From: JBDKGV01 sp039798005
GTDB lineage: Bacteria > Fibrobacterota > Fibrobacteria > UBA5070
Assembly: GCA_039798005.1 (NCBI GenBank)
Contig: JBDKGV010000184.1
Span: 1 to 7,184 of the forward strand
DNA length: 7,184 nucleotides
Reading direction: 5' to 3'
The position numbers and the translations under genes are program-made. The notes under the pieces are model-generated. The model was given only the letters and a program-made list of their open reading frames with translations, did no database searches and had not been told where the DNA came from. Below are positions 1 through 6,347 of this stretch, one piece after another; positions within the stretch are counted from its first letter, which is position 1; each line of letters opens with the position of its first letter.

Positions 1-2
1 GC

Positions 3-26
3 ACCCAGACGACGGAGCAAGAGTGA
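3..26 (+). CDS. possible 3' end of an upstream gene (partial)
   Basis: The first bases of the window can be read as the last codons of a plus-strand gene (T-Q-T-T-E-Q-E, then TGA at 24-26). That TGA overlaps the GTG start of the transporter at 23-25, giving a GTGA overlap of the same four-base type as three other gene junctions here. Only seven codons are visible, so identity and even reality cannot be judged. The call rests on the overlap geometry and on the absence of room for a separate promoter before the transporter. Confidence 0.35.
   Translation, partial: TQTTEQE
14..17 (+). promoter_or_regulatory. ribosome binding site of the AI-2E family transporter gene
   Basis: GGAG lies five bases before the GTG at position 23. 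It supports this GTG as the start in a frame whose first in-frame ATG is much further in, and it would fall inside the end of the upstream gene if that gene is real. Confidence 0.55.
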
Positions 27-1078
27 CCCCACTGCGCTCGCTGACCGCCGGTGACCGTTTCCTGCGCATCCTCTGGTGGATCGTGGCCCTTGGTGTGTTC
101 GCCGCCTTTGCGTGGAGCACTTGGGTTCTTCTCCTGCCTTTGGCGATCGGCTATCTGCTGTCAGCGGTTCTTGCGCCTCCCGTCGAATGGCTGTACCGTC
201 GCGGTCTCCCTCGAGGGGTTGCAGCCGCACTTGTGCTGGTTGGCTTGCTGCTGACGATCTCGATCGTCCTTTGGGTCCTGGCCCCATCGATCAAGGAGCA
301 GTACGACAATCTGATCCGCAACAGTCGAAGCTATTTCGTGGAGATCAATCAACGGTTGGACGGATTTTTCCACTTTTTGGAAAACCTCGTTCCAAAGCGG
401 GAACTGGTCAAGGCACGAGCTTCCATGATCCACAAGATCGGCGCCAACAGCCGTCCTTTCGAATCGATCGACCAGTTGTTCAACATCTTCCCCATCGTGG
501 AAAATGCGCTCATCGCCTCGGTCGTGACATTCTTTCTGCTTTCCTCCAGCACCGAGATCCATCGCTGGTTCATTTCCTTGGTGCCCAACCGCTACTTCGA
601 AATGGCGCTGCGGCTTTTGCATCGCGTCCAGACCCAGACATCGCGCTACATCCGCGGGCAGATGCTGGATTGCTTGGCCAATGGCCTGTTGATCGGCGGC
701 GCCCTGTGGATCTTGGACGTCCCCTACAGCTACTTCATCGGCGCCTTTGCCGGAATGGCCAATGCCGTCCCCTTGCTTGGCCCCATCGCAGGCGGCATTC
801 CCGCAGTGCTGCTTGCCATGCTCGGGGCCACGGCAACGCCTTGGTGGGTGATCGCGGTCGTTCTCGTCGGCATCCACATGCTGGACAACTTCTTCATCTA
901 CCCCTACACCGTCGGACACTCGTTGCATATTCCCCCGGTGGCCGTCATCCTCGGGATTGCCGTGGGCGGTGAGGTCGGTGGATTGCTGGGCATGTTCGTC
1001 ATCGTCCCGCTGATCGGCATCCTGCGCGGCGCCATCATCGAGTTCCACGCATCCCTGCGCGGTTATCGCATCCTCTGA
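23..1078 (+). CDS. AI-2E/PerM family transporter (multi-pass membrane protein)
   Basis: A 351-residue inner-membrane protein of the AI-2E transporter family (also called PerM or UPF0118). Members export or exchange small molecules or ions: the founder TqsA handles the quorum signal AI-2, and others act as Na+/H+ antiporters. The substrate here cannot be told. Visible features are paired N-terminal membrane helices (about 16-50), the family-type stretch PVEWLYRRGLPRGVAA (53-68) with a third helix (about 66-88), and a charged soluble segment (about 90-150). The conserved second half follows: SRYIRGQMLDCLANG (207-221), NAVPLLGPIAGGIPA (247-261) and HMLDNFFIYPYTVGHSL (285-301), then a Gly-rich final helix pair (304-335). 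Length is typical of the family. The start is GTG with GGAG five bases upstream. It converges on cobS and probably belongs to a plus-strand operon that begins left of the window. Confidence 0.9.
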   Translation: MTPLRSLTAGDRFLRILWWIVALGVFAAFAWSTWVLLLPLAIGYLLSAVLAPPVEWLYRRGLPRGVAAALVLVGLLLTISIVLWVLAPSIKEQYDNLIRNSRSYFVEINQRLDGFFHFLENLVPKRELVKARASMIHKIGANSRPFESIDQLFNIFPIVENALIASVVTFFLLSSSTEIHRWFISLVPNRYFEMALRLLHRVQTQTSRYIRGQMLDCLANGLLIGGALWILDVPYSYFIGAFAGMANAVPLLGPIAGGIPAVLLAMLGATATPWWVIAVVLVGIHMLDNFFIYPYTVGHSLHIPPVAVILGIAVGGEVGGLLGMFVIVPLIGILRGAIIEFHASLRGYRIL

Positions 1079-1301
1079 CCTCCTCCCAGGAAGAGATCGC
1101 GTGATTCCCGCTTCGGATGGCGTGTGGCATCAAGGCCGTCAGTGACGAGGTGAATCCCTTTTTCGACCCATGGACAGGGATTCTTGGGGACAGCTGAGGC
1201 TCGATACCGGAACTGGCCTCTGAAGTCCAGAGCAAAACCTTCTCAACACGAAGGCCACGCATCCTGGTCGACAGACTCCCGGAGAACCGACGAGTCCAGC
1301 G
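1079..1301. other. convergent intergenic region, no gene seen
   Basis: This 223-base gap separates the ends of the plus-strand transporter and the minus-strand cobS. Neither strand shows a recognisable product. Short stems exist, such as CTCTG/CAGAG at 1219-1233 and GACTC/GAGTC at 1273-1295, but none is followed by a T-run on either strand. No classical Rho-independent terminator could be assigned, so termination of the two facing units may be Rho-dependent or use an unrecognised structure. The one longer inverted repeat is listed separately. Confidence 0.6.
1152..1183. repeat. 8-bp perfect inverted repeat in the convergent gap
   Basis: GAATCCCT (1152-1159) and AGGGATTC (1176-1183) are exact reverse complements separated by 16 bases. 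The loop holds a TTTTT run. Neither side of the stem is followed by a T-tract, so it is not a textbook intrinsic terminator. It lies midway between two converging genes and could be a weak bidirectional transcription stop or a protein site. Chance occurrence cannot be excluded. Confidence 0.4.
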
Positions 1302-2045
1302 CTAGAACCACGGCCACTGGGGAATCGACACCGTCGCAAGGATGAGCACCGCGGCCTCGACAATTTCCGTCACGGCTCCCAAGGTGTCCCCGGTCATGCC
1401 ACCCAGCAGATTGCGAATCCGGCGCAGCAACACCACGCCAAGCAACAGAGCACCGCCAACCACCAACGCGGCACTTTGCCAGCCAAGTTGCAGGCACACC
1501 GCAATCGGCACAAGGGAGGCGACAATGCGCGGCCACCGTCGCCTTGCTCCGAAGGCGGTCACGGCCACGCCCTCCGCCTTGGCGTAATCCATGAAGCAGG
1601 TCGAGAGGGTCTGGGCACAGCGTCCCAACAAGGGCGCGCACAAAAGCGCGGCCGCGGCCTTGGCATCGGAAAGATTGTGCAGAGCGACCGCTTTGGCCAG
1701 GAGCACGCTCATCAGGGTGGTCATTCCCACCGGCCCCACCTGAGGGGATCGCATGACCGCAAGCATGTTGTCCCGATTGCGCCACGAAAGGAGGGCATCT
1801 GAAGTGTCGGCAAGCCCATCCAAGTGCATGCCCCCCGTCAGCCAAACCCACAACAGGAGGGTCATGAACGTCGCCACAGGCCGTGGCGTGACATGGACGA
1901 GTCCTGTCCAAGCCACGGCAAGGATCGCTCCCAGCAGAAGCCCTACGACAGGAAACCAGATCACCGCCCCCCTGAGATCAAACTGGCGCTTGCCAGGCAA
2001 GCGCAAGATGGTCAGATAGGCGATGGCCACGGCCAAGCCGTTCAT
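1302..2045 (-). CDS. cobS: adenosylcobinamide-GDP ribazoletransferase (cobalamin-5-phosphate synthase)
   Basis: This 247-residue integral membrane enzyme joins adenosylcobinamide-GDP with alpha-ribazole (or its 5'-phosphate), releasing GMP and giving adenosylcobalamin (or its phosphate), near the end of cobamide assembly. Family signatures are intact: the FPVVG turn (31-35), the metal-binding block GGMHLDGLADTSDAL (71-85), RDNMLAVMRSPQVGPVG after it, APLLGRCAQ in the middle, and GGMTGD (215-220) near the end. Several hydrophobic helices surround these. I chose the ATG at 2045 because the signature-bearing protein begins naturally with MNGLAVAIAYLT. A start 19 codons upstream (2102) would only add residues read out of frame from manC. 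The ATG overlaps the manC stop as ATGA and has only a poor ribosome binding site, so translation is probably coupled to manC. No other cobamide gene is in the window. Confidence 0.93.
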   Translation of the reverse strand: MNGLAVAIAYLTILRLPGKRQFDLRGAVIWFPVVGLLLGAILAVAWTGLVHVTPRPVATFMTLLLWVWLTGGMHLDGLADTSDALLSWRNRDNMLAVMRSPQVGPVGMTTLMSVLLAKAVALHNLSDAKAAAALLCAPLLGRCAQTLSTCFMDYAKAEGVAVTAFGARRRWPRIVASLVPIAVCLQLGWQSAALVVGGALLLGVVLLRRIRNLLGGMTGDTLGAVTEIVEAAVLILATVSIPQWPWF

Positions 2046-3109
2046 GCGCGGCTCAAGGTCTCCACGACCTGCTTGATGCGCTCGGCCTCCGATTTGCGGC
2101 ACACCAAGGTGGCCTTGGGAGTCGTCACGACGATCAGATCATCCACACCCATCAAAACGATCTGGTGGGAAGGGTCCTCACTGACCGCAATGTTCTTGGA
2201 GGAATCCAACGCCAAAAGCTTGCCTTGGGTCCAGTTGCCCTGCTCGTCCTGGGGCAGAACTTCCTCAAGGGCAATCCATCCACCCACGTCGTTCCAATCG
2301 AACTGGGCGACCAGGCAACGAACGTCCTTGGCCTTCTCCATTACACCAAAATCGATCGAGACCTTGGGCAGCGGCTCGAAGGCCGCGCGAAGGGCTTCTT
2401 CGAAGGCCGGGGTGCCCCAAGCCTTGGCGGCCGGGACCATCGCGGCGTGGTGGGCCGGAAGATGGGCCTTGAGCTCGGACTGGATGTCCTGGACCTTCCA
2501 GACGAACATGCCGGAATTCCACATGTACCCGCCCTTGGCCAAGAAGGAGGTGGCCGTGGCCTGGTCCGGCTTTTCGCGGAAGCCGCTCAAGCGGTGGCAC
2601 TTGGCTCCGTCCAACTGGGAAAGTTCTTCGCCCAGTTCAAGGTAGCCGTACCCGGTCGAAGCGTGGCGGGGAGGAATGCCGAAGGTGTAGAGTCCCCCAT
2701 CCTTGGCGGCAAGGGTCGCGGCGGTGGCCAAGTTCCTCTGGAACACGGCATCCGGCTCGATGGTGTGGTCTGCGGCGAGGATCGCCATCACGCAACCGGG
2801 AAAACGCTCCTCGCAAAGGGCGGCGGCCAAGGCCACGGCACCGGAAGTGTCACGGGCCATGGGCTCGCCGATCACATTGTCCACCGGCAATTCGGGAAGC
2901 TGCTCACGGGCCAAGTCGGCAAAGCGTCCATTGGTCAGCACCAAGACCCGCTCGGCGGGTACCAGTCCTGCCAACCGATCGAAGGTGACCTGGAGCATCG
3001 TACGATCTCCGGTGAGGTTCAGGAACTGCTTGGGGCGTTCCGTACGGGACATGGGCCAGAAGCGGGTGCCGGATCCACCAGCCATGATGCAGACGACGAG
3101 GTTTTCCAT
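2042..3109 (-). CDS. manC: mannose-1-phosphate guanylyltransferase (GDP-mannose pyrophosphorylase)
   Basis: A 355-residue cytoplasmic nucleotidyltransferase that makes GDP-mannose from GTP and mannose-1-phosphate, the donor for mannosylated glycans and precursor of GDP-fucose and similar sugars. The sequence shows the GTP-binding signature GGSGTRFWP (11-19) with PKQF (26-29), GEPMARDTSGAVALAA (81-96), the metal-site loop AADH (112-115), FREKP (177-181), MWNSGMF (196-202) and WNDVGGW (272-278). It is the short form: the C-terminal phosphomannose isomerase domain of bifunctional AlgA/ManC-type enzymes is absent. It begins at an ATG with no clear Shine-Dalgarno sequence (TTCCAACGCT precedes it), which is unlike the gene upstream. 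It is followed without a gap by cobS (ATGA overlap), an unusual pairing. A role in transferring GMP to cobinamide is conceivable but has no residue-level support here. Confidence 0.93.
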   Translation of the reverse strand: MENLVVCIMAGGSGTRFWPMSRTERPKQFLNLTGDRTMLQVTFDRLAGLVPAERVLVLTNGRFADLAREQLPELPVDNVIGEPMARDTSGAVALAAALCEERFPGCVMAILAADHTIEPDAVFQRNLATAATLAAKDGGLYTFGIPPRHASTGYGYLELGEELSQLDGAKCHRLSGFREKPDQATATSFLAKGGYMWNSGMFVWKVQDIQSELKAHLPAHHAAMVPAAKAWGTPAFEEALRAAFEPLPKVSIDFGVMEKAKDVRCLVAQFDWNDVGGWIALEEVLPQDEQGNWTQGKLLALDSSKNIAVSEDPSHQIVLMGVDDLIVVTTPKATLVCRKSEAERIKQVVETLSRA

Positions 3110-3213
3110 AGCGTTGGAATCTAGAAACTCTGAGATTGGCTTTGGGGGAAGCCACGCAGCAAATCACCCATCCGTCCGCTTTTCCCATTGGATCCGTTGT
3201 GCGATGGCAGCCA
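3110..3213 (-). promoter_or_regulatory. manC leader region with a small GC-rich hairpin
   Basis: Between the terminator of the upstream gene and the manC start lie about 100 bases that must hold the manC promoter if the terminator is efficient. I see no convincing -35/-10 pair. The best -10-like hexamer on the minus strand is TAGATT (3118-3123), only eight bases before the ATG, which would give a leaderless or nearly leaderless message. A 5-bp stem GGCTT/AAGCC with a six-base loop (3138-3153) sits just upstream. Both assignments are weak. Confidence 0.25.
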
Positions 3214-3215
3214 AG

Positions 3216-3249
3216 AAAAAAGGGAAAGACCATTTGAGGTCTTTCCCTT
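3216..3249 (-). terminator. Rho-independent terminator of the exported-protein gene
   Basis: On the minus strand a perfect 12-bp stem, AAGGGAAAGACC with GGTCTTTCCCTT and a six-base loop, runs straight into TTTTTT (3221 down to 3216). It starts about 30 bases past the stop codon of the gene at 3280-4419. It separates that gene from manC-cobS, which lies in the same direction. The last two stem pairs are A-T and overlap the T-run, as is common for intrinsic terminators. Confidence 0.9.
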
Positions 3250-3279
3250 GGACACACGCGGTGTGACGAGAGGTTCGCT

Positions 3280-4419
3280 CTAGCGCGAAGGAATCGAAGC
3301 GGTCGCGGAGAAATCGGCTCCACGCACCTTCACAATGGCCGCGCCACGGATGCCGTTGAGCGAGAAGCTGGAAACGCCGGCCGGCAACTGGCCATCGGCC
3401 AAGAGTCCGATCAGGCGACCATCCACGGCGTGAACGCTCACGCGAACCATGGCGCTCTTCTCCAGTCGCAGGACCGCCGAACGGTTGCTGGAGGAGGACT
3501 GGATCGACAGGATCTGCGACGCCACCGGACGCGCGATCGAAAGTGCGCCGTCGTACTGCCAAGTGGTCCAAGCGATGGGGGCCCCGGAGAGCGCATTCAC
3601 CGAACGGGTCTGGATGCGACCACCGGCATCGTATGCAAATCCGACAATCTGCCCGGCGCGGTAGCGGTTGACCAGGCGCCCGTCCTTCCAAACCAGGGAA
3701 TCGCGCATCGTGGTGCCGGTCGAGTCCCAGACGGTAAGGATCGAAGGGCGGCCATCCACGAGGGTGACGGTCGAGGAGTCAACAACCTTCCAAGCGCCAC
3801 CGACATACGATTCGTTCAGGCGAAAAACCGGCGTGGTATCGTCCGGTGCAAACCGGGTGATGGAACGACGACTGTCCAAGAGCGGAGGATTCTTGCCTTG
3901 AAGGACATAAGCACTCAAAGTCGCCATGTCCGCAGTCATCACCTTCGCGTACAGGGGGAATCCCTTGGCATTCCAAGTGATGCTGTCGCGACTCACGGCG
4001 AAGGTGGTTCCCAGCAGATTGCCCGAGAGGTCCTGGGTGGTCACGCCCGCTGATGCACTGGTTGCCGAGCTGGTCAAGGAAAGGGGGACGTTCATCGCCC
4101 CGTACTTGATGCCGGTCTGCAAGGTCTTGAAGACCTGGGGAGTCAGCCATGTGTAGCTCAGGGAGGACGTGTCAGCCACTCCGGCGACGGAGGTGATGAC
4201 CTTCATGGCCAGGGGGCGCCCGGTGACGACATCCTTGGAGGCGACGATCTGCGTAATCTTCGAATTGGCAACTTCCGCACGGGCCCCGTTGAAGACGGAA
4301 TCAACCATGACATGGCTCTCGTTGCGAGGAGCCGGATCGAAGGAAACCGGAGTCAGCGTCGGAAGGAAATCGCCGAGGGTCGAAGCACCGACCAGGGTTG
4401 TCAAAAGGGTTGCAAGCAT
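3280..4419 (-). CDS. exported protein with T9SS-type/FlgD-like C-terminal domain, function unknown
   Basis: A 379-residue protein that I do not recognise over most of its length. The N-terminus (MLATLLTTLVGASTLG) is hydrophobic and short, with a plausible signal-peptidase site around residues 12-16, though it lacks the usual positive charges. The protein contains no cysteine and is rich in Ser, Thr and Val, as in extracellular beta proteins. Residues ~245-291 carry YD-like phrases (WKDGRLVNRYRAGQ, YDAGGRI, WQYDG) reminiscent of RHS/YD strands. Residues ~302-379 match the general pattern of T9SS type A sorting or FlgD-like Ig domains: VRVSVHAVDGRLIGLLADG (325-343), LPAGVSSFSLNG, and a closing AAIVKVRGADFSATASIP. 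Export to the surface or medium is therefore inferred. The ATG at 4419 has AAGGAG seven bases upstream and no in-frame alternative nearby. Its own promoter and terminator make it a single-gene unit. Confidence is high for the gene, moderate for the secretion call. Confidence 0.82.
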   Translation of the reverse strand: MLATLLTTLVGASTLGDFLPTLTPVSFDPAPRNESHVMVDSVFNGARAEVANSKITQIVASKDVVTGRPLAMKVITSVAGVADTSSLSYTWLTPQVFKTLQTGIKYGAMNVPLSLTSSATSASAGVTTQDLSGNLLGTTFAVSRDSITWNAKGFPLYAKVMTADMATLSAYVLQGKNPPLLDSRRSITRFAPDDTTPVFRLNESYVGGAWKVVDSSTVTLVDGRPSILTVWDSTGTTMRDSLVWKDGRLVNRYRAGQIVGFAYDAGGRIQTRSVNALSGAPIAWTTWQYDGALSIARPVASQILSIQSSSSNRSAVLRLEKSAMVRVSVHAVDGRLIGLLADGQLPAGVSSFSLNGIRGAAIVKVRGADFSATASIPSR

Positions 4420-4426
4420 GAAGCGT

Positions 4427-4432
4427 CTCCTT
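4427..4432 (-). promoter_or_regulatory. strong ribosome binding site of the exported-protein gene
   Basis: The minus strand reads AAGGAG, ending seven bases before the ATG at 4419. This is the best Shine-Dalgarno sequence in the window. It fixes the start and contrasts with the weak or absent sites of manC, cobS, the acyltransferase and the exonuclease. Confidence 0.85.
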
Positions 4433-4453
4433 GAATGAATCTTCTTGTATTTA

Positions 4454-4481
4454 GTTATCTACGCGGCCATGGAATTGTCAA
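4454..4481 (-). promoter_or_regulatory. sigma70-type promoter of the exported-protein gene
   Basis: The minus strand shows a perfect -35 hexamer TTGACA (4481-4476), a 16-base spacer and GATAAC (4459-4454) as -10, matching four of six consensus positions. It is followed by an A/T-rich stretch (TAAATACAAGAAGATTC). Transcription would start near 4447, leaving a leader of about 28 bases before the ATG at 4419. The local A/T richness stands out from the GC-rich surroundings. If the -10 sequence differs in this lineage, the exact register may shift by a few bases. Confidence 0.7.
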
Positions 4482-4641
4482 GTGCATTCCTGACGATTGT
4501 TTCATCCACAGGGCATTGCCGCACATGGTGATCCATGGAGGGATCCAGCCGCACTCTCCCGTCAAGGAACGGGCAAACGGGGGGTGACAGTCCGGGTGAC
4601 TTGCAAGCCAGCTTCCCGGTCGACGCGCCCCACAAGGCGGA
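4482..4641. other. intergenic stretch after the exonuclease gene, no gene seen
   Basis: This region lies between the end of the exonuclease gene and the promoter of the exported-protein gene. It has a 5-bp stem CCCGT/ACGGG (4558-4573) without a following T-run, and a 7-base direct repeat GGGTGAC (4582-4588 and 4594-4600). Neither is strong enough to name as a terminator or operator. No coding potential with a recognisable product was found. Confidence 0.5.
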
Positions 4642-5301
4642 TCAGTGCTGGAACACCTCGATCTTCCAGCCATCATCCCCGGTGCCGTATCCGGCCAGAC
4701 ACAGTGCCGCATGCGTGGCCAAGGCCTGCATGGATTGAGCACACAGTTCCCGGGCGCTGCGTCCTCCCATGAGGTTGCCACGCGCATCGAGCATCTCGAT
4801 CAAGCGACGATACAGCGCCACCAAGTGCAGCACGTCGTTTGCAGCATACTGCATCTGCTTGGGAGTGAGGTCGGCGCGCGACCAGTCGGTCTGCTGGGCC
4901 TGCTTGTCCAGCTCCACGCCCAGGAATTCCTTCACCAGATCCTTGAGGCCGTGCGACTGGGTGTAGGTGCGCACAAGCTTGGATGCGGTTCGGGTGCAGA
5001 AGAACGGAGCCGTGCGCACCCCGAAGGAATCCTCAAGGAAGGCGATGTCCGTCAGGGCGAAGTGGAAAAGCTTGAGCACCTGAGGAGCTTCAAGCAGCGC
5101 GCGCAACCGGGGCGGGCACGCGGTCTTGCCCGCCGTGCGGACCAGCGCGACATTGCCGTCCTCATCGCCCACCTGAACCAGAAGCACCCGGTCGCGCCCC
5201 AGGCGCAGACCATGCAACTCCGTATCGATGGCGATCTCGGGCTTCTTGAGCCATTCGGCAAGTTGGGCCTCGGTGAGATCGTCCTGAAGGGTCCAGTTCA
5301 T
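4642..5301 (-). CDS. rnd: single-domain RNase D-type 3'-5' exonuclease
   Basis: A 219-residue cytoplasmic DEDDy exonuclease that should remove nucleotides from RNA 3' ends, in the manner of RNase D in tRNA maturation. Catalytic residues are visible: D26 and E28 in AIDTELHG (motif I), D85 in LFHFALTDIAFL (motif II), and Y152 and D156 in YAANDVLHLVALY (motif III). The block TRTASKLVRTYTQSHGLKDL (103-122) and the tail LAGYGTGDDGWKIEVFQH recall the short RNase D proteins of alphaproteobacteria, which are about this size. The HRDC domains of E. coli RNase D (~375 residues) are missing. I chose the ATG at 5301 because it overlaps the preceding stop (ATGA) and the protein then starts just before the fold. 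The longer reading to 5406 would only add residues read out of frame from the acyltransferase gene. Last gene of a coupled three-gene operon. Confidence 0.9.
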   Translation of the reverse strand: MNWTLQDDLTEAQLAEWLKKPEIAIDTELHGLRLGRDRVLLVQVGDEDGNVALVRTAGKTACPPRLRALLEAPQVLKLFHFALTDIAFLEDSFGVRTAPFFCTRTASKLVRTYTQSHGLKDLVKEFLGVELDKQAQQTDWSRADLTPKQMQYAANDVLHLVALYRRLIEMLDARGNLMGGRSARELCAQSMQALATHAALCLAGYGTGDDGWKIEVFQH

Positions 5302-6347
5302 GCTCGTGTCTTTCTGTGAAGGAGTTCCCGGACCCCGAAGAGGGTCGTTCCGAGGGAGAAGGTGACCAAGGCCCCGATCGCCCATGTCCAGGCGTGGGAT
5401 CGCCACGAGGAGGGCAGGACCAGAAAGGCGCCAAGGCCCGCGAAGTGAAGGACGTAATAACTCAAGGAATGCCGCCCCGCAAGCGACAGGAGGGCAAAGG
5501 GCTTTGGACAGATCCTGACAATCTCCGAGATCAGGAAGGCCGCCGTCGCGCAGGCGACCAGGAGAAACAGGGCCAGGAAGGGACGGACATGCCAGAAGGC
5601 GAGCTCCGTCGGGAAGGCCGGCAGGCCACGCAGCAGGTCGGCGACCAAGGTGAAGCCTTCATTCTGCCCAGGCCGCGTGAAATGGAACATTTGATGGTTC
5701 AGGACCACCCCGGAATCCGGGTGACCAAGCCGACCCCAGCCTTGGAAATGCCACATCCAAAGCGTCGCGAGAATCCCCGCGATCCCCAGTCCCCACTGAA
5801 GCACCCTGCGCCGCAGCAGCACATGCACGGCCCCGAAGGAGAGAAGCACCATCGGAAGATACGGGAACAAGGGAAACGACCCTTGGTTCAATCCGTCAAG
5901 ACGCAGTCCACGCGCTTCCAATCCCATCCAGGCAAACCCCGTGACGAGACCTGCGCTCAAGGCCAAAGGTCCCGAAGGAGCGACGAGGCTCACGGCAAGG
6001 ATTCCGGCACCGAGGCACTGGAGAATCCCCGTGGAGGTCAACAAGGCAGGCCACTGGGGACCGAAATGCAGGAAGAACAGGCCCGCCGAAAGCACCCACA
6101 ACCACAAGGCCCGGTTCACCTGCCGCGCCTTCCATTCAACATGGCTGGACGCGCCTTGCAGGGAAAACGCCAATCCCGCTCCCAAGAGAAGCGCAAAGAG
6201 AGTCGGGATCACCGGCTCCCATTCCATCAGCAACTGCCCCACCCGCGGCCTTGCATCGGGTGCCAGGATGCGCTGGGCATGGGTGCAGGTCATGGCAAGC
6301 ATCGCAAGGCCCCGGACCGCATCCGGACCTGCAAAGCGCGATTTCAC
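5298..6347 (-). CDS. multi-pass membrane protein, HGSNAT/DUF1624-like acyltransferase family
   Basis: A 349-residue inner-membrane protein with about nine or ten hydrophobic helices. It begins with PDAVRGLAMLAMTCTH (8-23), the D-x-x-RG-x-A-M-x-x-M pattern of the heparan-alpha-glucosaminide acetyltransferase (DUF1624) and DUF418/YeiB group. Further family-like segments are PTLFALLLGAGLAFSL (48-63), TSTGILQCLGAG (104-115) and GRHSLSYYVLH (291-301). A polar loop at about 200-250 lies between helices. Such proteins are thought to move acyl groups across the membrane onto sugars, but the substrate is unknown here. The stretch expected to hold the family's luminal catalytic histidine (an H-x-x-W-x-G-like region before the second helix) is not recognisable, so activity is uncertain. 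The start is GTG at 6347, with no ribosome binding site, overlapping the previous stop as GTGA. That implies coupled translation with the TPR gene. Confidence 0.75.
   Translation of the reverse strand: MKSRFAGPDAVRGLAMLAMTCTHAQRILAPDARPRVGQLLMEWEPVIPTLFALLLGAGLAFSLQGASSHVEWKARQVNRALWLWVLSAGLFFLHFGPQWPALLTSTGILQCLGAGILAVSLVAPSGPLALSAGLVTGFAWMGLEARGLRLDGLNQGSFPLFPYLPMVLLSFGAVHVLLRRRVLQWGLGIAGILATLWMWHFQGWGRLGHPDSGVVLNHQMFHFTRPGQNEGFTLVADLLRGLPAFPTELAFWHVRPFLALFLLVACATAAFLISEIVRICPKPFALLSLAGRHSLSYYVLHFAGLGAFLVLPSSWRSHAWTWAIGALVTFSLGTTLFGVRELLHRKTRA

Noticed and set aside
161..1048. Long open frame antisense to the transporter gene (295 codons)
   Set aside because: It lies wholly inside a confidently identified gene, its product is rich in Gln, His and Asp with no domain pattern, and it has no ribosome binding site. 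It is a by-product of GC-rich codon use.
1035..1262. Minus-strand open frame in the convergent gap as a possible small gene or decayed remnant
   Set aside because: No start with a ribosome binding site, no recognisable protein similarity in any frame, and it overlaps the transporter's 3' end.
2165..3124. Long plus-strand open frame across manC (319 codons)
   Set aside because: Antisense to a gene with intact catalytic motifs, and the translated product is low-complexity Gly/Arg/Gln-rich with no recognisable fold.
3253..3265. Small stem CACAC/GTGTG next to the terminator as a second regulatory hairpin
   Set aside because: Five base pairs with a three-base loop, and the neighbouring 12-bp stem with T-run fully explains termination.
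4582..4600. Direct repeat GGGTGAC upstream of the exported-protein promoter as an operator
   Set aside because: Only seven bases, two copies, about 100 bases upstream of the -35 element. This is easily expected by chance in GC-rich DNA.
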